Notes under the pieces: generated by a model
What the model saw: only the letters and a program-made list of their open reading frames with translations
What the model was told of the DNA's origin: nothing
Databases searched by the model: none
Shown: positions 19,691-31,000 of the stretch, one piece after another
Layout: the number at the start of each line of letters is the position of its first letter
Numbering within the stretch: the stretch's first letter is position 1
Assembly: GCA_965240325.2 (NCBI GenBank)
Contig: OZ251233.1
Coordinates: 868,001-932,000, forward strand
Length of the DNA stretch: 64,000 nucleotides
Direction of reading: 5' to 3'
Source of the DNA: Rebecca billardiae RCC1528
Taxonomy: Eukaryota; Haptophyta
Made by a program: the position numbers and the translations under genes

Positions 19691-20576
19691 CGCGGCGCGC
19701 GCGCCGGGCGCGCCGCCAGGCGCGCCGTCGGCGCGCGCGCCGCCCTCGCCCTCGGCGGCGGCGGCGTCGCCGAGCTCGAGCGCGCCCGTGTGCGCCGCCA
19801 CGGCCGAGCGCGCGCCCACGTCGTCAGGCTGCATCGCGCTCGACGAGCCCACGCCGCCCACGCTCTCGATCGCCACTTCGTAGTACCAGCAGCCCCGGCG
19901 AAGCAGCACGTCAGCTAACCGCACGCAGCACGAGTCTGCGCCCACGCACTCGACGCGGGTGCCGCGCCCGCTGGCCGTGAGCGAGGTCGCGGCGGGCTCG
20001 ATGAGCAGGTGCTCCGCGCCCGACGTCGCGACCAGCCGCGAGCTCAGCGCCATCTGCGCCGCGACGATGGGCGTGCGCAGCGAGGAGCGCTGCCCGAGCT
20101 CCGGGTGGTCAAGGGCAGAGCTCACGGCGCCGACGGCGGGCGGCAGCGCTCGCGCAAACTGCGGGCCCGTGCGCAGCAGCAGCAGCTGGGTGGAGACGAC
20201 AGGCGGCGCCGAGCCCGCGCCCTCCGCGAGCCCGGGCTCGGGCGGCGCGTGCGAGCGCGCCGCCTCGCGCACGCCCGCCGCCCACTCGGCCGAGCCCGCG
20301 GGCTCGCGCACCGCGAAGCTCGCCGCGGGTGCCACGCCCGCTCGCACGTTGATGCCTCGGAAGCCGACGAAGAAGTGCATGCGGCCGGTCGAGAGCTGCA
20401 CGCCGTACGCCATCGTGCCCGCGCCAGCGTCGATCACGCACGAGACCGGCGTGCCCGGCCGCGCGCGCAAGGCCGGCCAACCCGCCACCGGCTTGCGCGC
20501 GCCCGCGGAGGTGAGTACCATCTCTCCCGACGGCCGAATCAGAAGGCCCCACTCGCCTTCGACGGCGCCGAGCTGC

Positions 20577-20625
<49 letters not shown>

Positions 20626-23600
20626 GCGAGTGGGCGGCGCGCACGCGCGCGCAGCCCACGCTGAGGTACGCGTTCTCCCCGGGGCACTCCGCCTCAAAGT
20701 ACCACAGGCCCGCGGACAGCAGAGCCTCGGCCAGAGTCACGACCGCGGCAGTCGGCCGGCGGCCGTGCGCGGCCGCGGCGGAGCCGGGCGCGGGCACCAC
20801 GGCGGTCGCCGGCCCGCGCGAGGCGTAGGCGACGTGAACGCCCGAGTCTGGTGGCAGCTGGCCGCGGAGCTCGAGCCGCTCGCCGCCGCGCAGCGCGACG
20901 AGCCGCGCCGCCGCGGACGGGCGCGCCGCGCCGAAGAGCGACGGGCGCGCGGAGGGCGAGAGAGCACGCGCGCGTGAGCCTTCCAGCACGGAGCCGCCGC
21001 CGCCGCCCGCCGCCGCGCCGCCCGCCGCGGCGTCGGCGCGCCCCGCGTGCGGCGTGGCGCCGGTGAGCAGCGCGCGCCGCGCGCCCTCCACCACCTCCGA
21101 CAGCGGCCGCACGCCCGGCGGCGGGCCGTACCGAAACGGCACCGCGCCGAAGTTGACAAACGCCGAGAAGCCGATCTGGATCGAGATCGCCGGGATGAGG
21201 CCGTCACCCACGTCGGCCAGGTCGGCGTCGGTGAGCAGGCCCATCGGCAGGCTCGAGTCGCCGTTCAGCGAGCAGAGCAGCCGGCACCGCCCGCGCGTCG
21301 AGTCGAGCTCGCACACGCAGCCGAGCACGTCGCCCGCGCGCCACGCGCGGCCGAAAGGCGCGCGCGCCCCCTGCACCCACTTGCGCCGCTGCCCGTCGAT
21401 CGCCCACGAGCTGCGCGCCGCGCCGAGGCGCGCGCGGCGGTGCTGCTCCGCGTCGCGCGCCGCGCCCGCGCGCGCGCGCTCCGCCCCTCCCGCGCCGCCG
21501 CCGCCGCCTCCCTCGCGCAGCAAGAAGGGCGTTCCCACCCATCCGACGCGCGCCGCCCCGAAAGGCGAGACAGAGCACAGGGCGACCTCGTAATAATACG
21601 CGCCCGAGCGCACGAGCACGCCCTGAGGCACGAGGAGCGGCACCGAGCCGGCGGGCGCGCGCACGAGCCCGCCCGCGAGCATCAGCACCGAGCGGCCCTC
21701 GGGAGCCGTCAGCTCGCCCACCGACGTGAGGCCGCGCGGCGCGACGATCGACACCAGCGTGAGCAGCGCGGACGAGCGCGCGCCGTGCGCCGCCGCCGCC
21801 GCCGCGCGCGCCGCCGCGCCGCCGTCGGCGTCGTCGGCGGTGGCGTCGTCGGCGGGGCCACCGCGGGCGTGCGCCGCGCGCGCCGACGCACCCGCCGGAG
21901 GCAGCGCCGCCGCGCTGCTCAGCTGCGCGAGCAGCCCGGCGTGCAGCTCGGTGGAGACAGCGAGGCCGCCCGCGCCGCCGCCGCCCGCGCCGCCGCCCCC
22001 AACACCCATGCCGCCCGCCGCGCGCTCGGCCGAGGCGATCGAGAGCGCGGCGCCGGAGCCGCGGCGCACGGCCGCGAGCGGGACCACCGCCTTGCCGCCC
22101 GCGCCCGCGCCGAGCAGCGCGACCGTCGAGCGGCGGCGCGCGCGGTTCGGGAGGACGAAGATGTGCGATGGGGCGCGCCGCGCCAAGGATGCGCCGGCGC
22201 CGCCACCGTGCAGCCCCCCGGCGGCGGCGGCGGTGGCGAAGGCGGCGGCGAAGGCGGCACCGGCGTGGTGCCTGCCGAGCGCGCGCGCGCTCGGCGAGCG
22301 GAGCAGCAGCGCGCCGCCGCGCCCGCCGCCGCCCGCCCCCAGCAGCGCGCGCGGCTCGGAACCCTCCGCCTCTCGCGCGGTCGCGAGCGCAATGGCACGG
22401 GCGAGAACGCGCGACGTCACATCGACATCGAGCAGGCTGGTCGCGTGCTGCTGCTGCTGCTGCTGCTGCGCCGCAGTGCCGCTCGAGGCGCGCGGGCGCA
22501 GCAGTCCGTGTCGCGAGCTCGGGCCTCCGGACGGCCGCTCCGCTCCGGCGTGCTCCCGCTCGGCGGCGCCGGCGGCGTCGTCGGCCGCGCCGACGGCGAC
22601 GACGGCGGCTTGGCCCGAGTCTGCCGCGACGCGCACCGCCACCTCCACGAGCGCCGAAGCCTTCTCGGCCGAGCGCAGCACGCGGGCGAGCGAGGCCTCG
22701 GCGGCGGCGCGTGGCACCAGCGTATGCGCGCCGTCGGCGCGCGCGACCACCTCGCGCGCCGCGCCGCCGCTCTCGAGCAGCACGCGCCGCGCGAGCGCCG
22801 CGGCGCGCGCCTCCGCGCCCTCCGCGCCCTCGGGCTCAGCGCCGAGCTCAGCCGCCCCCGAACCCGCCGCGCCGTCCGCGGCCTCTGCGTCTCGCGCGCG
22901 CGCGCGTAGCGCGGACGCGAGCAGCTGCGAGCGTGCCGCGCGGCCGCCGCGCACCAGGGCTGGCCGCGAGGAGCGCGAGTGCGAGCCCTCCGCCGCGTCC
23001 GCTGCGAAGCCGACGCCGCGCGGCGGCGCGCGCGCGCCCGTGTCGCCCGCCGCGGCGCGCACCGCCGCATCGGCCGCCGCGGCCGCCGCGGCGGACGTCG
23101 AGCCGCGGCGCGTGCGCTCGAGCGCGTGCGCCGCTTCGCGCAGCAGCGCGGCCTCAGCGGCGCTCTGGAGCACGAGGCACGGCTCGATCGGCAGGCCGGC
23201 GCTCGGCGAGCCGCCCGCGCCGACGCCCGCGCGCCGGTGGCCGCGCGCGCACAGTGCAAACGCGCGCGCGCGCGTCGCCGGCCGCACCTCCGCGAGCCCA
23301 TGCAGTATCGCTTCGGCCTGCCACTCGGCGGGGTAAGGGTCGGCGGACGCGAGGGCGCCGAGCAGCGAGAGCGCGACGCGCACGCGGCTCGCCGGCTCGA
23401 GCCGCGCCGCGGGTGGCGCCAAGCCGCGGCCCGCGCCTCCGCCGGACGAGCTGGCCTCACCCTCAGCCGAAGCCGCTGCTGCCGCCGCCGCCGAGCCGCC
23501 GAGCCGCTGCGCGCGCAGCGCGGGCGGCATGCCGCGTGCGCCGCGCGCGCCCGCCGCGTCCGCGCCGCCGCCGGCGGCGGCGCGCGCAACGTCGTGCCTC

Positions 23601-24206
23601 GCGGCGCGCAGCGCGTGCGGCGGCTGCATCGGCTCCGAGCTGAGCAGCCGCTCGCCCGACGCCGACAGCAGCTCGAGCGTCGGCCTGCCGTGCGTGCGCG
23701 CCCACGCGCCGGCGAGCAGCAGAGCGCCCTTGATGCACGCGCCCTCGTCCAGAGTCACCGCCGCCGCCTCCACCTCCTGAGCGACGCCGGCGGCGCCGGC
23801 GCCGGCGCCGCTGTGCTGCGCGCCCGGCGCGCCCCCGCCGCCGCCGCCGCCCGCCGCCGCCGCCGAGCGCCAGACGAGCGCGACGCGCGCGGGCCGAAGC
23901 CGCCTCGGCAGGTCTGAGCCCGCCTCCGCCCTCGTCACAAAGTTGGGCGACAGATAGATGCCGGCCAGCGGGCGGCGGAGCTCGGCGGCGGCGGGCGCGA
24001 GCTCGTCCAGCAGGCTGAGCGGCACGAAGCGCGAGCCCGGCGCAGCGGTGAGGTGGCCGACGGACGGCGGCGTGAAGAGTGCCCACTGGCGCATGTGACG
24101 CCGGCGCCAGCGCGCGAACAGCCGCGTCGGCGCCGACGGCGGCGCGCCGCCCGGCTCATCGCCGCCGGATTCGATGGCGGCGCCGAGGTCGCTCACGCCG
24201 CCGCCC

Positions 24207-24237
<31 letters not shown>

Positions 24238-24269
24238 TCGCCGCCTCGGGCCCGCCGCCGCCGCCCGGC

Positions 24270-24300
<31 letters not shown>

Positions 24301-27122
24301 GCGACACCGCGACGCGCTCGGCAAACTCGAGTGCCCGCGCCACCGCTCCCTCGAGCTCTTCCGCGCGGAGGAACGCGCGGAGGAACGGCCGCCAGGGCTC
24401 GAGCTCGGCGCTGAGGCGCTCGCGCAGTGAGGGCTGCGAGACGACGGCGCTGGGCACCTCGACGCGCACGCTGTCGGCGAAGACGCGCACGGACTCGGTC
24501 GCGAGCACGGCGCGCAGCGTCGCGCTGCGCGCCACGTGTTCCGCCGCGCTGCCAAGCCAGAGACCTGCGCTGAACGGCGCGGCGGCGGCGGCGCCGTCGT
24601 CCGCGCCCGCGCCGCCCACGCTCGGGCTTGTTGGCACGGGCGGCGGCGCGGACGAGGGGGGCTGCGGCGACGGCTGCCCGGCGGAGGGCGGCGCGGAGGC
24701 GGCGGCGGGCGCGCCGCCCGCCGCCGCCGGCGCCGCCGCCGCTGCAGCCGGCGCCGCGGGCGGCGGCGGCGTCGCCTCACGCAGCAGCACGACGCGCCCC
24801 TCGCGCGCCGTGCGGATGGCCGCGGCCGCGAGCACTCGGCGGAAGGCAAGCGCGCCCTGCGGCGTCGCGCGCACCGTCGCGGCGAGGACGAGGTCGGCGA
24901 AGGCCGCGGCGAGGCGCGCTGAACCGCGCACGCTCACGAGTCTCTCGTCGAGCGCGTGCGCCCACGTCATCCGGCCGACGGCAACTTCCAGGAAAGTTCC
25001 GACGTCCAGCTCGACGACGGTGACGCCGCCGCCCGCCGGCGGGGGCGCGAGCGCCGCAGACGTGGCGGGCGGCAGCCGCGAGATCGCAGGGCCGGCCGTG
25101 TCGACAATCCAGACGGTGCGCGCGGCCGCGCCGGCGCGCGGCGAGCCACCTGCGCCCGGCCTCGCGCGGAGCGAGACATGGAGCATGGTTGACGTGCCCG
25201 CGGCGCCGCCGCCGCCCGCCGCGCGCAGCGCGCGCAGCCGGCCGCCGTCCGAGCTGAGCAGCTCCCTCGCCGCGGCCAGGATGGCCACCGGGCTGTTGAA
25301 CAGCGTCGGGCCGCCCAGGCCGGCGGCGGGGACGGATGCGCAGGAGGCAGTCCGGCTGATGCTCGGTGGCGACCCCGCTCCGGACGCGCCGCCGCCGACC
25401 GAGCCGCCCGTCGAGGGCGGCGGCGCGCCGAGGCCGGCGCCGGGCCCCTGCCGCGCGCCGCCGGCACCGCCACAGCCGGGAGGCGCCGCGGTGGCGCCGA
25501 ATCGGGAGAAGGCGCGGGGCGAGCCGCCGGCTCGGAGGTGGTGGCTCGGCTCGGCGAGCGGCGGCGCGCCCGGCGGCGCAAACAACGAGCCGCCCATTGG
25601 GCCGAGCTCGAGTCCCCACTCCGCCGCGGCGGTGCGGTCGACGCTCGCCAGTGCGGCGTGCAGCGCGCGCGCGTGCAGACCGCCGACCGACCCGCCGCCG
25701 CCGCCGCCGAGGCCGCCCAAGCCGCCGCCGAACCCGCCGGTGAGCGCGCCGTCCGCCGCCGCGGCCTCGTCCGCCAGCAGCTCCGCGTCTGAGGCCGTGC
25801 GCACGCCCGGCGGCGGGCCGAACTCGCGCAGCACCTCGCGCAGCGCGTGCAGGCGGATCGCGTCGGCGCGGGCTGCTGCGTCGGTCAGCAGCCCGCCGCC
25901 GCCGCCACCGCCTCGGCTCTCGAGCCACAGCGGCGCGGCGCCGGGCGCGGCACCGGCAGGCAGCGCGCGGCGCAGCGAGTGGAGCAATAGCGCGCGCCAC
26001 GACTGCCAGCCGCGCGGGCGCGGCACCGTCTCGGGCAGCGTGGCGCACGCGCGCACGGCAAGCGCGAGCGCATGCTCAGCACTCGTCACGTGCGCATACA
26101 CCGCGGCGGCTGACTGGCCGTGCGCGGCGCGCGCGCGCGCCGCGGCGCGTGCCGCCGCGCCGCCGCCCACCGCCGCCATCGCCTCCGCCGCGCGCGCGGG
26201 CGCGACGAGCACCTCGTCGACCAGCGCGACGTGCGAGAGGTCCTCGCCGCCGACGAACGGCGACCAGAACAGCGGCGCGGCGGGCAGGCGGCCGGCGGCG
26301 CCGTCGCCCACACGGCGCCGCGCGTCGGCGAGCGTCGGCGGCGGCTCGGCGGCTGTGAGGGACAGCAGATAGGCGATGGCCGAGCTGCGCGCCGGGTCGC
26401 GCGCGCGGTTCTCGGCGAAGCGCGCCGCGTGCTCCCGCTCGGCGCGTAGCGAGTTGCGCAGCACCCAGCGCAGCACCTCGACGAGCTCGAGCGCTCGCTG
26501 CGCCTCTGCCGGGCTCGGCGCGTCGGCGGGCGCGCCCGCGCGCGGTGCGCCGCCCGCCGCGCCGCCGCCGGAGCCGCCGCCGCCGCCGCAGCGCGCGCCC
26601 GGCCGCGCGCCCGCGCCCGCGGCGGCGCGCGCGGCGGCGGCGCGGCGCTCTCGCGCGCCGTCCGCCGCGGCGGCGTCGGCGACGCTGCGCTGCACCTCGG
26701 GCACGAGCAGCACGGTCAGCGTCTGCCCCGCGCCGAGCGAGCGCAGCCGCCACGCGCCGCGCGTATACTCCTGGGCCGTGCTGGTGCGCGCGAGCGTGAG
26801 CGCGGCGCGGGCGTCGGGCGGCAGCGGGACGTCGACGCCGGCGGTGTGCAGGTGGTCGAGGAAGACGAAGCGGCGCGCGGGCGGCACGCCGCACCGCTCC
26901 GCGGCCACCGCCGGCCCGCCCGAGCGCAGCACGGCCATCAGCGCGTGCGTCGAGGGCTCGACGAACACGCACGCTTCGCAGCCGCGCAGGCCGCGCCGCA
27001 GCAGCGTGCGCGCCACGCCTTCGTTCGAGATGCCGACGACGAGGGCGCCGGCGTCGATGAGCGCGGAGAGCACGGGCGCGTCCGCGCCGCCGCCTGCGCC
27101 GCCGCCGCCGCCGCCGCCTGCG

Positions 27123-27161
<39 letters not shown>

Positions 27162-28013
27162 AGCGGCGACGCTCCGTGCGCGTCGCCGGCCGCGCCGGCC
27201 GCGCCGGCCGCGCCGCCGCCGCCGCCCGCGCGCGCCAGACTGACGTCAAAGTCGGCGATGGAGGCGGAGGCGACGAGCGCGAGGAGCTTGAGGCTGGACC
27301 ACGGCGCGGCGACGCGGAGCAGCCGCACCACGCGCGGGTCCGCGAGCGCACGCACGCTCCGCGCGTCGGGGTGGCCTAGGCTCGCACACGGCGCCATGCG
27401 CTCAGGCAGTAGCTCCGGAGCGGCGGCGCTGAGCCCGAGGGTGCGCGAGAAGAGCATGGCGGACGCGAGCTCGTACCCGTGCGCGGAGAGCGTGGTGGAC
27501 GCGACGCCACCGCGCCGCGCGGCCGAGCGCGCGCCGCTCTCGCCCTCGTCGCCGCCGGCTTCACCCGCCTCCGAGCCGGCGGCCGCGGCCGCGGCCGATG
27601 CGCCGCCGCTGCCGTCCGAGCGCGCGGCCGCCGACGCCGCCGCGCCGCCGCCGTCGTCGTCGCCGCCGCCGTCATCGTCGTCGCCGCCGCCGCCGCCGAG
27701 CGTCTCGAGGAAGACGAGGCGGAGGTGCTCGGCGATCACGAGCGGCTCGCGCGCGAGCAGCTCGTGCACGCGCGCCAGCTCGACGCCGTCGTCGAGGTCG
27801 AGCAGCTCGAGCGAGCCGAGCGCTGCCGCCGAGCCGGCGGCGGCGGCGGCGGCGGCAGCGGCGGTTTGTGCTGAGAGCGGCGCCGAGGCGGCGGCGTTGG
27901 CGCGGCCCGCGGGCGCGCCACCGCCGCCGCCGGGCGCGGCGGGATTGGGCGGCGCGCCGCGCGAGCACGCGCTGTCCGCCGTGTCCGCGCGCGGCCCTAT
28001 GCCGCCGCCACCG

Positions 28014-28092
<79 letters not shown>

Positions 28093-31000
28093 TGCCGCCG
28101 GCCCCGCTCTCGCCCGCGGCGCGCGCGAGCGCGGCGTGGACCCACGCGCGGAACGTCTGCGCCGCGGGCCTCGCGGGCAGCGGCCCCGACTGCAGCGCGA
28201 GCTGGCTCAGCAGGCGGCCGAGCAGCGCGCGCGTGTCCGACGGCCGAAGCCCCTCCGTGTGATACGCAAGGACAGTCATCGCGATCGCCACGTCCGGAAC
28301 GGCAAACTCGGAGCGGAGCGCCGGGGTGTCCTTCCCTTCGAACGGGACGGCGAGCAGCGCGCGCGAGCGCGGCAGCTCGGCGAACGGGTCGCGCGCGCGC
28401 GCGCCCGCGCCGTGCCCAGCCCCGCCGCCGCCGCCGGCCGCGCCGTGGGCCGCGCCGCCAATCCCCGCGCCGCGCCGCTCGAGCCTTCGACGCTCGTCGA
28501 GCGACCTCGCGTCCGCCTCCTGCACGAGGCCGTAGTCGATGCGCTCGCGCTTCGAGAGCGCGTGCGGGAGCAGCCGCCACAGCCACTGCCGCGTGAGGTT
28601 GAGGTGCGCGAGCGCGAGCGCGCCCAGCCCGTGCGCGCGGTACTTGAGCTTGCCCGGCGAAGTCTCGAGCAGAAAGGCCACGCAGGCAGACTCGCCGCGC
28701 GACGCGGCGCCGCCGAGCCGGAGGTAGACCCAGCGCGCGGCCCACGCGGCGAGCGGCGGGAGCAGGCGCTGCTGGTAGAACGGCACGTCGAGGAGGAGCA
28801 CGCCCAGCCCCGCCGGCGGGCCGAGCACCAGCTTCGCGCGCTCCACGCCGTCGACGAGCGCAGATGCAATCTCGGCCAGGGACGGGTGTCGCAGCGCGCC
28901 GGCCGTGTGCTGCAGGTAGAGCGGCACTAAGCCGCCGCCGCCGCCGTCGGCGCCGCCGAGCCCGGCGGGCGCGTGGTGCACGGAGGCGGAGGAGAGCTGC
29001 GAGACGAGCGGCGGCGGCGGCCGCGCCGCCGCGCCCGGCGGCCCGTGCCCCAGCGTCGGCCCGAGCAACGGGAGCGACGGGCGGCGCCCGCCCGCGGCCG
29101 CGAGCGACGACGGAGCCGACGCGCCGCCTCCGCCGCCCGCGCGGCCGGCGGCGCCCGCGCCGCTGTGCCGCGCGCCAAAGGAGCCCCGCTGCGAGGGCGC
29201 GCGCTCGGCGCCCGCGCCCGCCTCGCCCCCGCGGCTCGGCGCGCCCGCGCCCACCGCCAGCCCCGCGCCGACCGAGAGGCCATCCAGGAAGAACAGCGGC
29301 AGCTCGGCGCGAGCGCTGAGCATCGGCAGCGGCGAGCGCGCACCCACTGGATACGTGAGCTGGGAGGTGGTGGGGCGGAGCTGGAGGTCGACCTCGTCGA
29401 CGAGCGCGACGGCGGCGGTGCGCAGCGTGCGCAGCACGTCCGCCGCGAGCCGCGACTCCTCCGCGTGCGCCGCCGCCGCCTCGGCCGCGGGCGCGAGCAG
29501 CGCGCGCAGCGCGGGTGCCGTGCAGCGCGCGGCGGCGGATGTGCCCGGAGCGGCGCGCGCGAGGTCGGCGCGCGCGGCGGCGGCGGCGCGCTCGAGGTCG
29601 GGCGCGCCGAGCAGCGGCGTGAGCGTCGCCTCGGCCGAGAGCATGTGCACGCACTTGAGCAGCAGCGCCTTGGGCACGCCCGCCGTCGTCGTGATCACCG
29701 CGCGCGCGGCCATCGCGCGCCGCAGCCGCGCGCGCAGTCGCGCGAGCCCGGCGCGCGAGTCCACCGCCGAGCCGCGCTCAAAGGCGAGGGCCTCGACGCG
29801 CCTGGGGAGCAGCGCGGAGAAGGTGGCGCGGAGCGAGGCGCGCGTCTGCGCGAGCAGCGGCTCGGGCGTCACGGTGAGCACCGCCGTGCCGCCGTCCGCG
29901 AGCAGCAGCGCCAGCAGCGGCGCCAACACGGACGTCTTGCCCTCGCCCGCGCCGAGTTGCAGGCAGGCGGATGCGCCGTGCTGCGCCTTCTTGGCGAGCG
30001 CGCGCGCGGCCTCGACCTGCGGCGCGCGCAGGATGAGCCGCGCCGCCGTCTCGAACGCGAGGAAGCGCGGGTCGAACACCACGCGGCAGTTGGGCGCGCG
30101 CGCGCCCACCATGGTGACGTGCTGCCATCGCGCGTCGAGCGCGCCCGCCAGTGCCTCCGCCGCGCGCTCCAGTGCGGCGAGCGCGCGCGCCGTCGCGCCC
30201 GCGGGCTCGTCCGACGCGCGGCTCGCGGCCCAGCCGGGCGGCGGCACGTCGAGCACGCGCACCGTGTTCGCGCCCGAGCCGTCCGCGCCGCCGCCGCTCC
30301 CGCCGCTCGGCCGCGCCGGGTGCACGGCGCGGCGCGCGGCGCCGACGCGCGCCAGCAGCCGACGCTGCGCCACCGAGCCGCCCACACTCTCCCGGGCGGC
30401 GCGCGCGGCGGCGGCCATCTGCTCGGCGGTGGAGGGCTTGAGCGTGCTGCGGTGCAGCTCGCGCGGCGGCGAGCCCGGCGAGCCCGGTGCGCCGCCGCCG
30501 CCGCCGCCGCCTGCGGCCGGCGCGCCGCCGTCGGCCGACGCGGCCGCGTCCGCGGGCGCGCGCCCGAGGCCGAGCGCGCGCCGCGCCGCCACCTCCTCGA
30601 AGCCGCACTCGTGCAGCGCGCCGTACGCGACAGCGGCGAGGACGTGCGCGCCCTCCTGCGCGAGCGCGGGCTCGGACGCCAGCTCGGCGCTCAGCTGCTC
30701 GAGCGCGAGGCACATCCCGCGCAGCCGCACGGCCGCGTCCACCGCGTGGCACCCAGAGTCGTCGAGCGCCGCCGCCAGCATGGCCGCCGTCGGCCGCGGC
30801 AGCGAGGCCTCGCGCCGGAAGCGCGCGGCGAAGTGCTCGCGGGTGGCGGCCTCGGCGAGCGTGAGCGCGCGCGCGCGCGCGGCGCGCGCGAGCGCCGCCG
30901 CCCTGCCCGCGTGCCGCGCGCGCGCCGAGTGAAAGGCTCCCGCGGCCGTGTGCGCGAGCACACCCGCCGCGTCCGCGCCCGGCCGAAGCGCTTTGAGGTC

